64,000 nt of DNA. Source: a virus. The translations under genes and the position numbers were made by a program. The stretch is from the IMG/VR virus record IMGVR_UViG_3300006852_000005, positions 1-64,000 of that record. One strand, given 5' to 3'. Below, in pieces: positions 43,041 through 52,500 of this stretch. The notes beneath the pieces are model-generated. The model was not told where the DNA came from. It ran no database searches and saw nothing but the letters and a program-made list of their open reading frames with translations. How positions within the stretch are numbered: position 1 is the first letter of the stretch; each line of letters starts with the position of its first letter.

Positions 43041-45839
43041 TTAGTTACCCTGACTTGGGTGCTTACGATCATGGTCGGCGAGCAGCGCACGCAACTTCTT
43101 CAGCGCCGCGACCTCACCGGCGTACTTGTCCACGTCAGGCGCGGACGCAGCCTTGCTAACGGCGCGTCGCAACTCACCGATCTCCAGTCCGGTCAGGCCA
43201 TCTAGGTTCTCGAGGTTGGACGTCTTCATAAGATCGACGCCGCCACTTGAACCTCGGTGTAGTCGGTTACCGACCTCACCCGGCTTAGGTCGAGCCTTTG
43301 GCGGGTTAGTGTTCGGTGTCTCAGGATCGTAGTTCCACTTCTCGTACTTCTCCTTGAGAGCACGTAGGCTTTTCTCTTCACCTGGGTACCGAGGATCGAG
43401 CTGATCGGGCTGCAGGAAGTGGTTCACGCGATCGATCAACTCATTACGATCTGAGCCATCCAGCTTCATGAAGTCTTCGCGTGTCGTAATCTCCTGTCCA
43501 GCCTTGAACAGGTGAACGTTGCCACCCTCGTCGCGTGGTAACTGCTTGCTACCCGGACCCGACGTAGGCGATGACTTCTTATAGCCCTCAACGTCACTTA
43601 GGCGTCCACCCATCTTAGATGACCATGGCTTCGACTTATCACCACCATCAAGCACGCTTAGGATGTCATCGTCACTGAGATTCTTCCACTCAGCACGGTT
43701 ACTCCGAGCGCGCTTGAGGCCATCACGAATCTGGTCAGGAGAGCTCTTACCCGGGCTTAGACCCTGATCGGTGAACCACTGATTGAGGTGAGCCTTCTGC
43801 TCGAGGGAAAGAACCTTGCCAACAGCGCCACCGCCAGGGCCATCAGTCCACTGACCGTCGCCATCACGTGGCTGACGCTTCCAGTGATCGTCGTTGAACG
43901 CCATCATACCCGACGCACCACCGACCCACTTCCGCGGGATGAGTCGCGTCTGACCCAACGCCGCGGCGCGCTTCATGATGTGCGCACGGACGGCAGCGCG
44001 CTTACTCGGGTTGGCGCGGCCGTAGGCGTGGATCGCGTCGCGCAAGCTGGCGACGTCCGGGATCGGAAATGAGCCATCAGGCAACGCGTCACCCGAAGCG
44101 GCTAGCGCCTCACGCTCAGCCTCCGAGAACTGACGAAAGGCCATGCGCGCCTTGATCGCCGCAAGCTTAGATGCCGGATCACGTTGGATCGACTTGGCCA
44201 GACGAAGCGCCAGCGCGCGACGCTCATCAATGCTGGTGAACTCGGGTACGCCGTTCTCGTCGTGTACGAAGCGAACCGGCACCGCGGCAGCCACCAACTG
44301 TCCGTTCTCAACTCGCACCGAGGACGCGACACGTGCCATCGGGAAGCCTGGCACGGGAACGAGTAGTGCGGCGGTCAGTTCACGCCAGCCGGGCCGATCC
44401 TGCTGTGCACGCCAGTCACCCGATAGCTTGCAAGCCATCGCGCGCTGGATCATCGCAGGTGTGACGTCGGGTAACACGGCGCCGGCGATCCAGACGCCGT
44501 GCTTGTTCTCGCCGACGCAAGCCGTGGCGAACAGCGAGCACGAGTTGTCGTAGTGCTCCTGCGCCTGACCGGCTGTGATAGGTCGCTGAGTCGTCGCGTG
44601 GTCACAGTTCATGGTGATTGGGCCAGTTACTACACGGCCACCGTCAGAGACGATCGTCTCACCCGACATGAACCGCGAGTAGTCGACCTTACCCATCGGC
44701 GCGTAGACAGTCCGGTCGTGGAACGACCTGTGATGCACCTTGGCAGGTGCCAGGTAGCCGTATAGGCGACCGGAGTCTGTGATGGTCAGTGCGCCATACG
44801 GCGTCACGTCGGTCGGCTCATCGAACCACGCACGTGGCGGCGTGTCGGTGAACTCCATGACGTGGCCCGCGGCAACCAGCGCGTCCTCACGATCTTCAAG
44901 CTCGTCAGACGTGATTGGCTGCGCCATCACCTCGCGCATCGCCTCGAGGATCGGCATGTGAAACTCGACCAGCGCACCGGCCACGACGTCATCGTTCTTG
45001 ATCAGGCTGAGACGCGCCTCGGTGAACGCCGGAAACTCGACCATCGTCGTACCACGCACGCGACCCGCATTGTAGATCGTCAGCTGTGGCTTCTTAAACA
45101 TGCTGTTGATATCGACTGGTGCGCCAGGCTGCGCCGGTGTTTGTCCCGCTGTCGGCTGATCGTAGACGAACTCGACGTTGGCGTCCTTGACCGAGTCGAC
45201 GTCGACGCTGTTGCCGGACATCACGCCGGCCTTCATGCGACGTGCGACCTCCGCACCATCTGGGTTACCCAGGTCGATGAAGCCACGACCGCGGATGATC
45301 GCAACATCGGGACGTCCACCTGGGTCGGGCTCGCGCCAGACCTGTGTGACGCTGCCGACGCGAACTGACTCGTCGCCCTGGCCACCGTGGCTGGTCACAC
45401 GCTGCCACATGAGAGGCATGCCGTCGGCCGGCGTAAGGTCCCATGAGAGTGAGCCGATCTTGAACATCCGACCGTCGCCGGACTCGATGCCCTCGACAGT
45501 TAGGACGCCGTCCCACGGCGCGGTCTCGGTCTGCGCCTCCATGGTCACGGGCTCAGTGGCCTGGTAACCATCCATCTTGTCATCGGCCATACAGCTGCCA
45601 TCAGGCATCTTGTGATGACCCGGAGGGCAGTTTGACGGCGCGCTAGCCGCAGGAATCGTGTGCATCGGCTGCGCTGGCGCCGTAAAACCGCCACCGGCGG
45701 TGAGGTCTTCCTCACTCGCATAGAGCGCGCGCAGTTGACGAATGGCCTTCACACGTGAGTCGTGTCGTCCGGCAACCGAGTCATCGGCGTCCTTGACGAC
45801 CACGAAGTGGCCGTTGCGCTGCTCGATGTGCCACGGCAT
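43041..45839 (-). CDS. Capsid maturation protease fusion, 932 aa
   Basis: N-terminal module WHIEQRNGHFVVVKDADDS...RVKAIRQLRALYASE (1-45). The protease core has WQRVTSHGGQGDESVRVGSV (His) and KAGVMSGNSVDVDSV (Ser), the HK97/S78-type catalytic elements, then FHDRTVYAPMGKVDYSRF and a long beta region. Later come DLRDAIHAYGRA...RAHIMKRAAALG, the RQPRDGDGQWTD motif at about 665, and a charged helical C-terminus. It should trim the capsid protein, and perhaps the cargo proteins that share the PRD motif. Confidence 0.75.
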   Translation of the reverse strand: MPWHIEQRNGHFVVVKDADDSVAGRHDSRVKAIRQLRALYASEEDLTAGGGFTAPAQPMHTIPAASAPSNCPPGHHKMPDGSCMADDKMDGYQATEPVTMEAQTETAPWDGVLTVEGIESGDGRMFKIGSLSWDLTPADGMPLMWQRVTSHGGQGDESVRVGSVTQVWREPDPGGRPDVAIIRGRGFIDLGNPDGAEVARRMKAGVMSGNSVDVDSVKDANVEFVYDQPTAGQTPAQPGAPVDINSMFKKPQLTIYNAGRVRGTTMVEFPAFTEARLSLIKNDDVVAGALVEFHMPILEAMREVMAQPITSDELEDREDALVAAGHVMEFTDTPPRAWFDEPTDVTPYGALTITDSGRLYGYLAPAKVHHRSFHDRTVYAPMGKVDYSRFMSGETIVSDGGRVVTGPITMNCDHATTQRPITAGQAQEHYDNSCSLFATACVGENKHGVWIAGAVLPDVTPAMIQRAMACKLSGDWRAQQDRPGWRELTAALLVPVPGFPMARVASSVRVENGQLVAAAVPVRFVHDENGVPEFTSIDERRALALRLAKSIQRDPASKLAAIKARMAFRQFSEAEREALAASGDALPDGSFPIPDVASLRDAIHAYGRANPSKRAAVRAHIMKRAAALGQTRLIPRKWVGGASGMMAFNDDHWKRQPRDGDGQWTDGPGGGAVGKVLSLEQKAHLNQWFTDQGLSPGKSSPDQIRDGLKRARSNRAEWKNLSDDDILSVLDGGDKSKPWSSKMGGRLSDVEGYKKSSPTSGPGSKQLPRDEGGNVHLFKAGQEITTREDFMKLDGSDRNELIDRVNHFLQPDQLDPRYPGEEKSLRALKEKYEKWNYDPETPNTNPPKARPKPGEVGNRLHRGSSGGVDLMKTSNLENLDGLTGLEIGELRRAVSKAASAPDVDKYAGEVAALKKLRALLADHDRKHPSQGN

Positions 45840-45889
45840 GACCGCTACCTCCGAAGACGAACTTGGGTAGGTTGCGGCCCGCTAACCTC

Positions 45890-45906
45890 GATGATACGGT
45901 ATCACA
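45890..45906 (-). promoter_or_regulatory. Late promoter motif copy (capsid protease)
   Basis: Minus-strand TGTGATACCGTATCATC, centred on the palindrome TGATAC-C-GTATCA, about 55 nt before ATG 45839. Confidence 0.45.
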
Positions 45907-45932
45907 ACGTGCAGTGGTGTGCCACAGTTGTG
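45903..45932 (-). terminator. Hairpin after the 69-aa gene
   Basis: CACAAC/GTTGTG (6 bp) with an inner GTGG/CCAC stem; starts 5 nt after the stop at 45937 and ends beside the late promoter motif. No T-tract, so the role as a terminator is tentative. Confidence 0.4.
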
Positions 45933-45936
45933 TAAT

Positions 45937-46146
45937 CTACGCCTTAACTGTCTTCACGTAACCGTTCGACCAGCCATCGGCGAAGATGTCCAAGATCTCA
46001 GCATCAGGCGGTGGAGTCTCATAGGCACGCTTGAGTGAGTCAAAGATCTTCGTGGCCGACGGGTTGCTACCCTTAACGCTGTCACCATCCAGCGCCAGGG
46101 TGCCCAACACCTTACCTGACGAGACCGAGACTAGGTTCACGGTCAT
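45937..46146 (-). CDS. Small hypothetical protein, 69 aa
   Basis: Beta-beta-alpha layout (VNLVSVSSGKVLGTLALDGD, KIFDSLKRAYETPPPDAEIL). Has its own promoter and AGGAGG 6 nt before ATG 46146. Lies between two large virion genes; a small partner or chaperone for the multidomain protein is possible. Confidence 0.65.
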   Translation of the reverse strand: MTVNLVSVSSGKVLGTLALDGDSVKGSNPSATKIFDSLKRAYETPPPDAEILDIFADGWSNGYVKTVKA

Positions 46147-46164
46147 CACACACCTCCTGATGTC

Positions 46165-46173
46165 ATTATATCA
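46165..46173 (-). promoter_or_regulatory. Extended -10 promoter (TGA-TATAAT)
   Basis: Minus-strand TGA TATAAT. The transcription start is predicted at the first base of the AGGAGG, so the leader is only about 12 nt long. Confidence 0.55.
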
Positions 46174-49100
46174 TGAGGCTTGCTGGGCCAAGGTCATGTC
46201 CATCTGCTCTTCGATGATGTCCAGCACACGGCGACTGATGCCGATCCAGCGTGGCTTGCGCATTTCATTGAACCGAGTCTCCATCGCATCCAGCGCCGAG
46301 CGCGCCTTATCGATGTCAGACCGGCGGAACATCTCATCGTATGGCACAAACGATGGCACGAACGGCGACTCGATCTGATCCATCCAACCCTTGATCAGCT
46401 TGTCATCAGGGATCTGCGTCGAGTCCGCCGGCTTTGCGGTCGACCACCCGAGACCGTGATCAATGCCTACCGGATCACCGTTCTTATCGATCATCCAGTT
46501 GTACTCGTGACGATCACCGTTCAATGTCATAAGATCGAGTAGTCCAAGCAGTCGACCTTTTCGACTCTTAAGAATCTTGTCGCGCTCGGGATCGGTGTTG
46601 TACTCGTAGTCATCACGGCCTTCGATGTCAAAGTGATCACCAGCCGGCGTGCCGTCAACGAGCTCCATGTGCACCGTTGTTTGGTTCACACGTTCGGCCG
46701 CAGGCACCGGTGCGCCGATCCGGATACCCAGTTCGGCGACGAGGTCCTCAGCGTCTGTGATCTCTTTCCCGGTGCTGGACCCCCAGCTCTTACTTTCCTT
46801 ACGAATGTACGAGCCATCTTTTGTGGTGACCTTACTGACGATCCCCACCTGACCACTCGAGATGTCGTCGATACTGACCTCGGTACCACTCGTAAGTTTC
46901 GTCAGTCGATCAAGTGACGATGCAAGTTCAGGTGATGATGTGGTGTCAGGTGGTGACGACACCTTCACACGCTTAGGTGCACCCTTGGCGACCGGTGCCG
47001 TAGCCTCAGGCACGGACAGTCGCTGCCACCTGACGTCCGCGCCGCCACCGTTGTCACCCGACAACCTAAGCCAGCTGAGGAGATACTCCTTCGAGTCGAA
47101 CGTCGAGTGTGCGTCATCCCCGTATTCGTTGTATGCGGAGATCGTACCGTCGCCGTTCGACACGAGATCATGTCGGCTACCGTGTGTGTCGACGCCGGAC
47201 AGGACGGTCGTACCATCCTTCGTGTTGCGCGCGTTCCAGACGTGATCGGCCAACTCCATGATGTGAAGGTTACCTGGGTTGGTGTCACGCCATCGACCGT
47301 GAGCGTCTCGTGGCTGATTGGGGTCAAAGTCAAAAGGGACGACATCACCGACCGCCGCCTCGGTCGGACGACCTGGGTGGCGACCCATGGTCGTTCCCGT
47401 GGCGAGCTGGTGGTAGTACTGACACAGGCCACCGGCGCGAACTCCGACGTACTTACGCATGTGCTTGATGCAGCGTGTGCCATCGCCCTCGGTGTTCCAC
47501 CGGATCTTAGCCGCACCAGGACCGTAGACCCAGTAGTCACGAAGCTGATGACCAGCCGAGCCAGGTGACTTGACACCACGCTCCTTAGCCCAGGCGATGT
47601 ACTCGTTTAGCCAGCCTTGGACGTCCGGATGATCAAGATCGAAAACCGACTCAAATTCGACCGTATAGCTACCAACGGCCGGCGTGCGTTCGGGCGCCTG
47701 GGGAGGTTCAGAGGTCTCAAGTTCAGACCTATCTGTACCAGTTTGTCCAGCTCCAAGGGGGAAGTCATAGTTCTCGCCTGCGAAGGCCACGCGGATGCGA
47801 TCAAATGTGATCGGACCGACCTGATCCACCAACGGAGTAAGATCGGTAGCGGTCTCGGTCAACGTGATGTGCGGGATCCACGTCTTGAATGAGTGTGCCG
47901 ACTGATCGATGACGTCGTGCACCTGCTCACAGATGAACTCGTATGACTCCGTCAGCTCATCACCCTGCACGAGCAGCACCGTGCACTCTTCACGATCCGG
48001 CTGAGCGTCACCTGGGTTAAAGAGTGCGAGCCCAAAACCTTCGGCGTCGATGACATCCAGCGCCGATGCGGCAGCCTCGATCCGACTAAGGATCTGCTCC
48101 TCGTTTTCCTCGGTGATGTCCGCGGCCTCGCCTAAGTACTTGATCGTACAGTGAAGCTCGCCGGCTGGAAGACCACCATGCACAGCGAGACGACCCGCGT
48201 CATCCTCAGACGGGACCAATGCGATCATCGCACCGGTATGTACTACAGCTGCAGCTGTAAGATCTTCAACGTTATTCATTACTTCTAACTCGATCACCGG
48301 AGTATCAGAGTTAGGCAGCTTACTGATGCCCAAGACACGCATGCGCTGATCCCGACCAAGAACTACCTCTTGCGCCTTGATGTAGTGATCATTAGCCTCG
48401 GGATCGTCAGTGTTCGTGGGGAACTTTACCGCGTGCGTCCCCGCTGGTACTGAAATCTTAAAGACCACAGCACCTGGTTTCGTCGCGTAGATCTGGGTCG
48501 CGACGTCACCATTGGCGCTTGTTGACGTGTATGCCTTGTCAGATAAGACGTCGCCAACCTTGAGATTCTTATATTGATCTTGTACACCTTCAAGACCACG
48601 CCACACGGTAATCGGTTTAGTGACCGTTCCGCGTGCGACGACATCGTCCAGTGCCGCAACCTGCGTCTCAGCGATCTGAGCATCTGACACGCGATCAAGT
48701 GCCGGTGGTCCGTTGCGTAGACGATCGTTTAACGCCTTGAAATTCATGCGATCTGGGTTGTAGCCGTTACCCGTGTAGGCGTTAAGTTCCTTGATATCGG
48801 TCGGTTCGAGTGGATGCGTGATCGCATCCAGCGCATCGGTACCGGTTAGACCTTCAGTCTTGGATAGAGCAGCCTCGTCGTGACCTACGATCTCCGGAGT
48901 GACGTCATCGATCGTGCTAGGCACGTCAGCCTCAGTCAACTGTGGACGAGCGTTCTGATGCGTCTCAGGAACGTTACCGATGAACGTACCGGCGCGTGGC
49001 TCGACTTCAGGTGTCTGCCAGTCACCCGTCTTGACCTTGTCGTAGGCCTGCTTCTTGGTGAGAGGCTTACCCTTTCCCCACGAGTCACCCTTACGCTTCT

Positions 49101-49596
49101 CGTGGAGAAACTTCTTGGTGGACTGATCCCATCGCATACGCTCGTTATCGCGCTGAGCGACGACCTCGCCGTCGGGAATCGTGGCACGGTGGATCGCCTT
49201 CGTCGGGGCGAACTTCTTCAACGCCTTCACGACACCGGAGATACCACCACCTGGTGTCTCGGTCCATTGACCATCAGCATCGCGAAGTTCATGTTTCCAC
49301 TGATCACCACCGGCTGCGGCCGTCATTGCCGCGGTGATCGAGCTCTCACCACTGAGGAACGCGTCCACCTCGGCGTCTGTGAAGCCACCGTCATCGAACT
49401 CCTCATGAGCGTTGGCCTCATCCTCCTGTGCCTGACGCTCCTCCGGAGTAAGGGTGTGCGAGATGTCGCGGAAGGGATCATCCAGCGGCAACTCATCGGT
49501 CATCAGGTAGTGCTGAGCCTCCGCGAGCGTCATACCACGAGGCATCGCAGCGATCTCAGAGAGGTCGAACGTCTCATCAACGTGGAAGTTACTCAT
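46171..49596 (-). CDS. Multidomain virion effector: ADP-ribosyltransferase, 2H phosphoesterase, kinase-like
   Basis: 1141 aa. An N-terminal helical part with HELRDADGQWTETPGGG (about 105) precedes a ~190-residue ADP-ribosyltransferase-like domain (LNAYTGNGYNP, TVWRGLEG about 329, YTSTSA about 358, AQEVVLGRD about 408; the residue two before the Glu is Ala, not Glu/Gln). Next is a 2H phosphoesterase with LHCTIKYLG (about 482) and WIPHITLTE (about 573), the paired HxT motifs. A phage-specific domain (AAKIRWNTEGDGTRCIKHM) and QPRDAHGRWRD (about 765) follow. The C-terminal 240 residues look like a HipA/PI4K-like kinase, with LNGDRHEYN and GIDHG. ATGA-linked to the MuF gene. Probably injected with the DNA. 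Confidence 0.75.
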   Translation of the reverse strand: MSNFHVDETFDLSEIAAMPRGMTLAEAQHYLMTDELPLDDPFRDISHTLTPEERQAQEDEANAHEEFDDGGFTDAEVDAFLSGESSITAAMTAAAGGDQWKHELRDADGQWTETPGGGISGVVKALKKFAPTKAIHRATIPDGEVVAQRDNERMRWDQSTKKFLHEKRKGDSWGKGKPLTKKQAYDKVKTGDWQTPEVEPRAGTFIGNVPETHQNARPQLTEADVPSTIDDVTPEIVGHDEAALSKTEGLTGTDALDAITHPLEPTDIKELNAYTGNGYNPDRMNFKALNDRLRNGPPALDRVSDAQIAETQVAALDDVVARGTVTKPITVWRGLEGVQDQYKNLKVGDVLSDKAYTSTSANGDVATQIYATKPGAVVFKISVPAGTHAVKFPTNTDDPEANDHYIKAQEVVLGRDQRMRVLGISKLPNSDTPVIELEVMNNVEDLTAAAVVHTGAMIALVPSEDDAGRLAVHGGLPAGELHCTIKYLGEAADITEENEEQILSRIEAAASALDVIDAEGFGLALFNPGDAQPDREECTVLLVQGDELTESYEFICEQVHDVIDQSAHSFKTWIPHITLTETATDLTPLVDQVGPITFDRIRVAFAGENYDFPLGAGQTGTDRSELETSEPPQAPERTPAVGSYTVEFESVFDLDHPDVQGWLNEYIAWAKERGVKSPGSAGHQLRDYWVYGPGAAKIRWNTEGDGTRCIKHMRKYVGVRAGGLCQYYHQLATGTTMGRHPGRPTEAAVGDVVPFDFDPNQPRDAHGRWRDTNPGNLHIMELADHVWNARNTKDGTTVLSGVDTHGSRHDLVSNGDGTISAYNEYGDDAHSTFDSKEYLLSWLRLSGDNGGGADVRWQRLSVPEATAPVAKGAPKRVKVSSPPDTTSSPELASSLDRLTKLTSGTEVSIDDISSGQVGIVSKVTTKDGSYIRKESKSWGSSTGKEITDAEDLVAELGIRIGAPVPAAERVNQTTVHMELVDGTPAGDHFDIEGRDDYEYNTDPERDKILKSRKGRLLGLLDLMTLNGDRHEYNWMIDKNGDPVGIDHGLGWSTAKPADSTQIPDDKLIKGWMDQIESPFVPSFVPYDEMFRRSDIDKARSALDAMETRFNEMRKPRWIGISRRVLDIIEEQMDMTLAQQAS

Positions 49597-52500
49597 CGCC
49601 ACATCATCCCTGCGTCGACAGCCGCAATGATCTGACTCTCGTCATCCGGCTTAGGTACGATGCGAACACGAACCGTAGCACCACTACCGTTAGGTGTCAC
49701 GCTAAGAATGTGGTAGTAGAGACCGGCGGCGAGCAGCATCTCATTCTCGCCCTTGTGGAGTGAGATCGGCTTGGCCCAGTACATCGGCGTCCCAGGTGGC
49801 GCCTCGATCTCAATCTTGACGTGACCACCGAACGCCGAGTGCCCACCGGTTGACGTCGAACCAAAGCCACCCATCCAGCGCGTCTGGCCGACCATCTTCG
49901 CCAGGCTAGCGTACGACGTAGCCTTGAACGCGTCGAAACCAACACCACGGTGGAGCAACACCGGCTCGATCGAGGGGATCATCGCCGCCTGAGCGTTGTT
50001 CATACTTTGCTCATTCGAGCTGGAGATGCCCTGCACCTTGCCATACAGGAAGGCGTTGATGGAGTGGTAGATACCGCCGGTGTAGTTGGTAATGCCACTC
50101 TTAGCGGAGCCTGAAGGTTCCTGCCCGGTCGCCTTCTTAAAGGCCGCCAGCGCCTTGTTAAACCACGAGGTAGCCGAGCTGGTGTCCAAAACATTGTACG
50201 AATACTTGTTCGACTCCTCAAGCGTCGGTAGGTTACCCTCAACGCCTGCCATGAACTTCGGCGGCGGTGGCTTCGGGATCGGCAGGTTGTGCAGGATCGC
50301 GTAGCCGGCGGGTGTCTGCAGCCAGTCGGTGATCTTCTTCTCGAAGAGGTGATCGTCAGGCTTCGAGACCTTGGCAGCGCCGACCTCATCGATAACGCGC
50401 AGCGTCTGCATCTTCGTGAGGTTGTTGTTGTCCGCGATCGTGATCAACGCGGCCCAGATGTCCTGGCTTGAGCTCTTGAGGTACGTCGCCGGCTGGGACT
50501 TGAACGCCTGGTAGACCTGCTTCTTCTGCGCATCACTTAGGTGGGAGATGTCCCCGCCACCCATGTCGATCGTCCCACCACCGGGCACCGTGACGACGCT
50601 CGCTGAGTGCGACGTCTTAACCGTTGGGACCGTAGCCTCCGGCTTGTACCAGCCGTAAACGGGTGCTGAGTTAGCGAGCGTCGCTACCTTGTACGACTCG
50701 GTATTCGTCGTCGTCCACGTGTTGTTGGCTGGGCTCCAGGTCTGAAGCTGGAACTCAGACCCAGGCTTGTGATAGACGATTCGATGTTGACCATTAGACG
50801 AGTACGCGAGAACGGTCGTCGCCTTATACTGACTCTTCTTAGAGAGCGGACCCCACGCTGCGACCTTCGGACCCTTGGGTACGTCGGTTCCATCGGGAAG
50901 CGTGATCGTTCCGAAGATGCCGGTTGGCTTCGGTGGCGGCGGTGGCGGTGGCGGCGGTGGCGGCGCCGGAGGTGTCGTTGGATATTTCAACGCCACAGGT
51001 GCTGGCTTTGGTGGCTTAGGATGAGCCACCGGCGTCGTCGCGTCGTACCACTTCGTCTTCACAACCTTAGCCAGCGACGCCAACTTGTACTGCTCGCCGT
51101 CGACGTAGATCCACTTCTTGTTGGTGTCATCCCACTTGTGTAGGTAGAAGAACCCGTAGTTGGCCGACAGCCTGTACTTGCCATCTTCCGAGTACGCCAG
51201 AGGCTGGCCGCTGTTCTTCTTGGCGGCCAGGTCCTTCCACACCTTAACCTCGGGACCCTTGTCCACCGTCGTACCGTCGGCTAGTGTCAGCTTCGACTTC
51301 GGTGTTGATGAGGCAGCAGGCGCGATCTTTGTCGGACTTAGGTCAATCGCGTAGTTCCAATAGTCCGAGTGGTCTTGCGCCAGCTTCTTGGGATGGTCAC
51401 CCTCGGCGAAGAGCTCGTACTTGTTCGTGGCCGGATTGTACTTGCGAAGCTGGTATCCACCGAAGTTGGAGACCAAGATAAGTTCTTTGCTAGGTGACAC
51501 CGCGTGTAGCTTGTACCCGGCGTCTGGGTTGACGTCACCGATCGACTCCCAGCCATCCATTGGGATCGTGTAACCGGTCGACACTGGTGTTCCGTCCTTG
51601 AGTGGGAACACGTTAGGTGTCGTGCTTAGTCCGGTGAACTTATCCGTGATCGGTGGCGGAGAGTTTGGTGACTGTTCCGCGTGAACCCAACTCTTGAAGA
51701 AACCCACCTTGTTAGTTGCTGTGAGGTACGGATCCTTACCCGAGCCAGCAAGTTCATACTTATGCTTGTCAGGATTCCACGTTGAGACAAAGAACCAACC
51801 ATCGGTTGAAAACAGTTGGTGTTGAAGATCTGTCGTTACGGCGTGCAGCTTATGTCCAGGAACAACGCTCTTATCCTTAAGAATCTGCTGCCAGTCTTCA
51901 GGCTGAATATCCTCCGCAAGTAGGACCTCGGTGCCGTCCGGCAGTGTGTCGATCGGTGACGCGATCGACACGTCCTTAACCTCACCCTCGGTCGACACCG
52001 GTGCGAGTGTCCACTTCGTGTTCTTGCCGAGGACGTTGTTGTCCATGAAGTTTGTGAGTTGTTCCTCGGTGGTGAACTCGTATGACGTAGGCACATCTGT
52101 GCCTTCATCATTGTGGTAGAACACCTGCAGCTTCTTAAAGCCTTCACCATCACCATCTTGCTTGATCTTATAGGTGAAGGTTCCACCTTCCTTGACGTAC
52201 GTTCCGGTGGCAATGATCTTCGCGTACGTAGCCGAACCAAACGATGGTGTCGCGTTCCAGACCTCGTCTGCGGTGGCATTACGTGAACCAACGGTCGGCG
52301 ACAACGTCGGATCACTACCGCCCGGCGTACCCGCGTACCACTTATCGGTCATGTTCCACGTGTCGACCGGGAAGTGATTTAGCAACGACGACTGTGGTTC
52401 CGCCGCGACGATCTCACTCGTCCAGTTCGGGCTGTCGGCGGTGCCGTCGTTGGTCTCGAGAACAAACTTGCTGTCATCGTCATACGTGACTCGCCACTTA

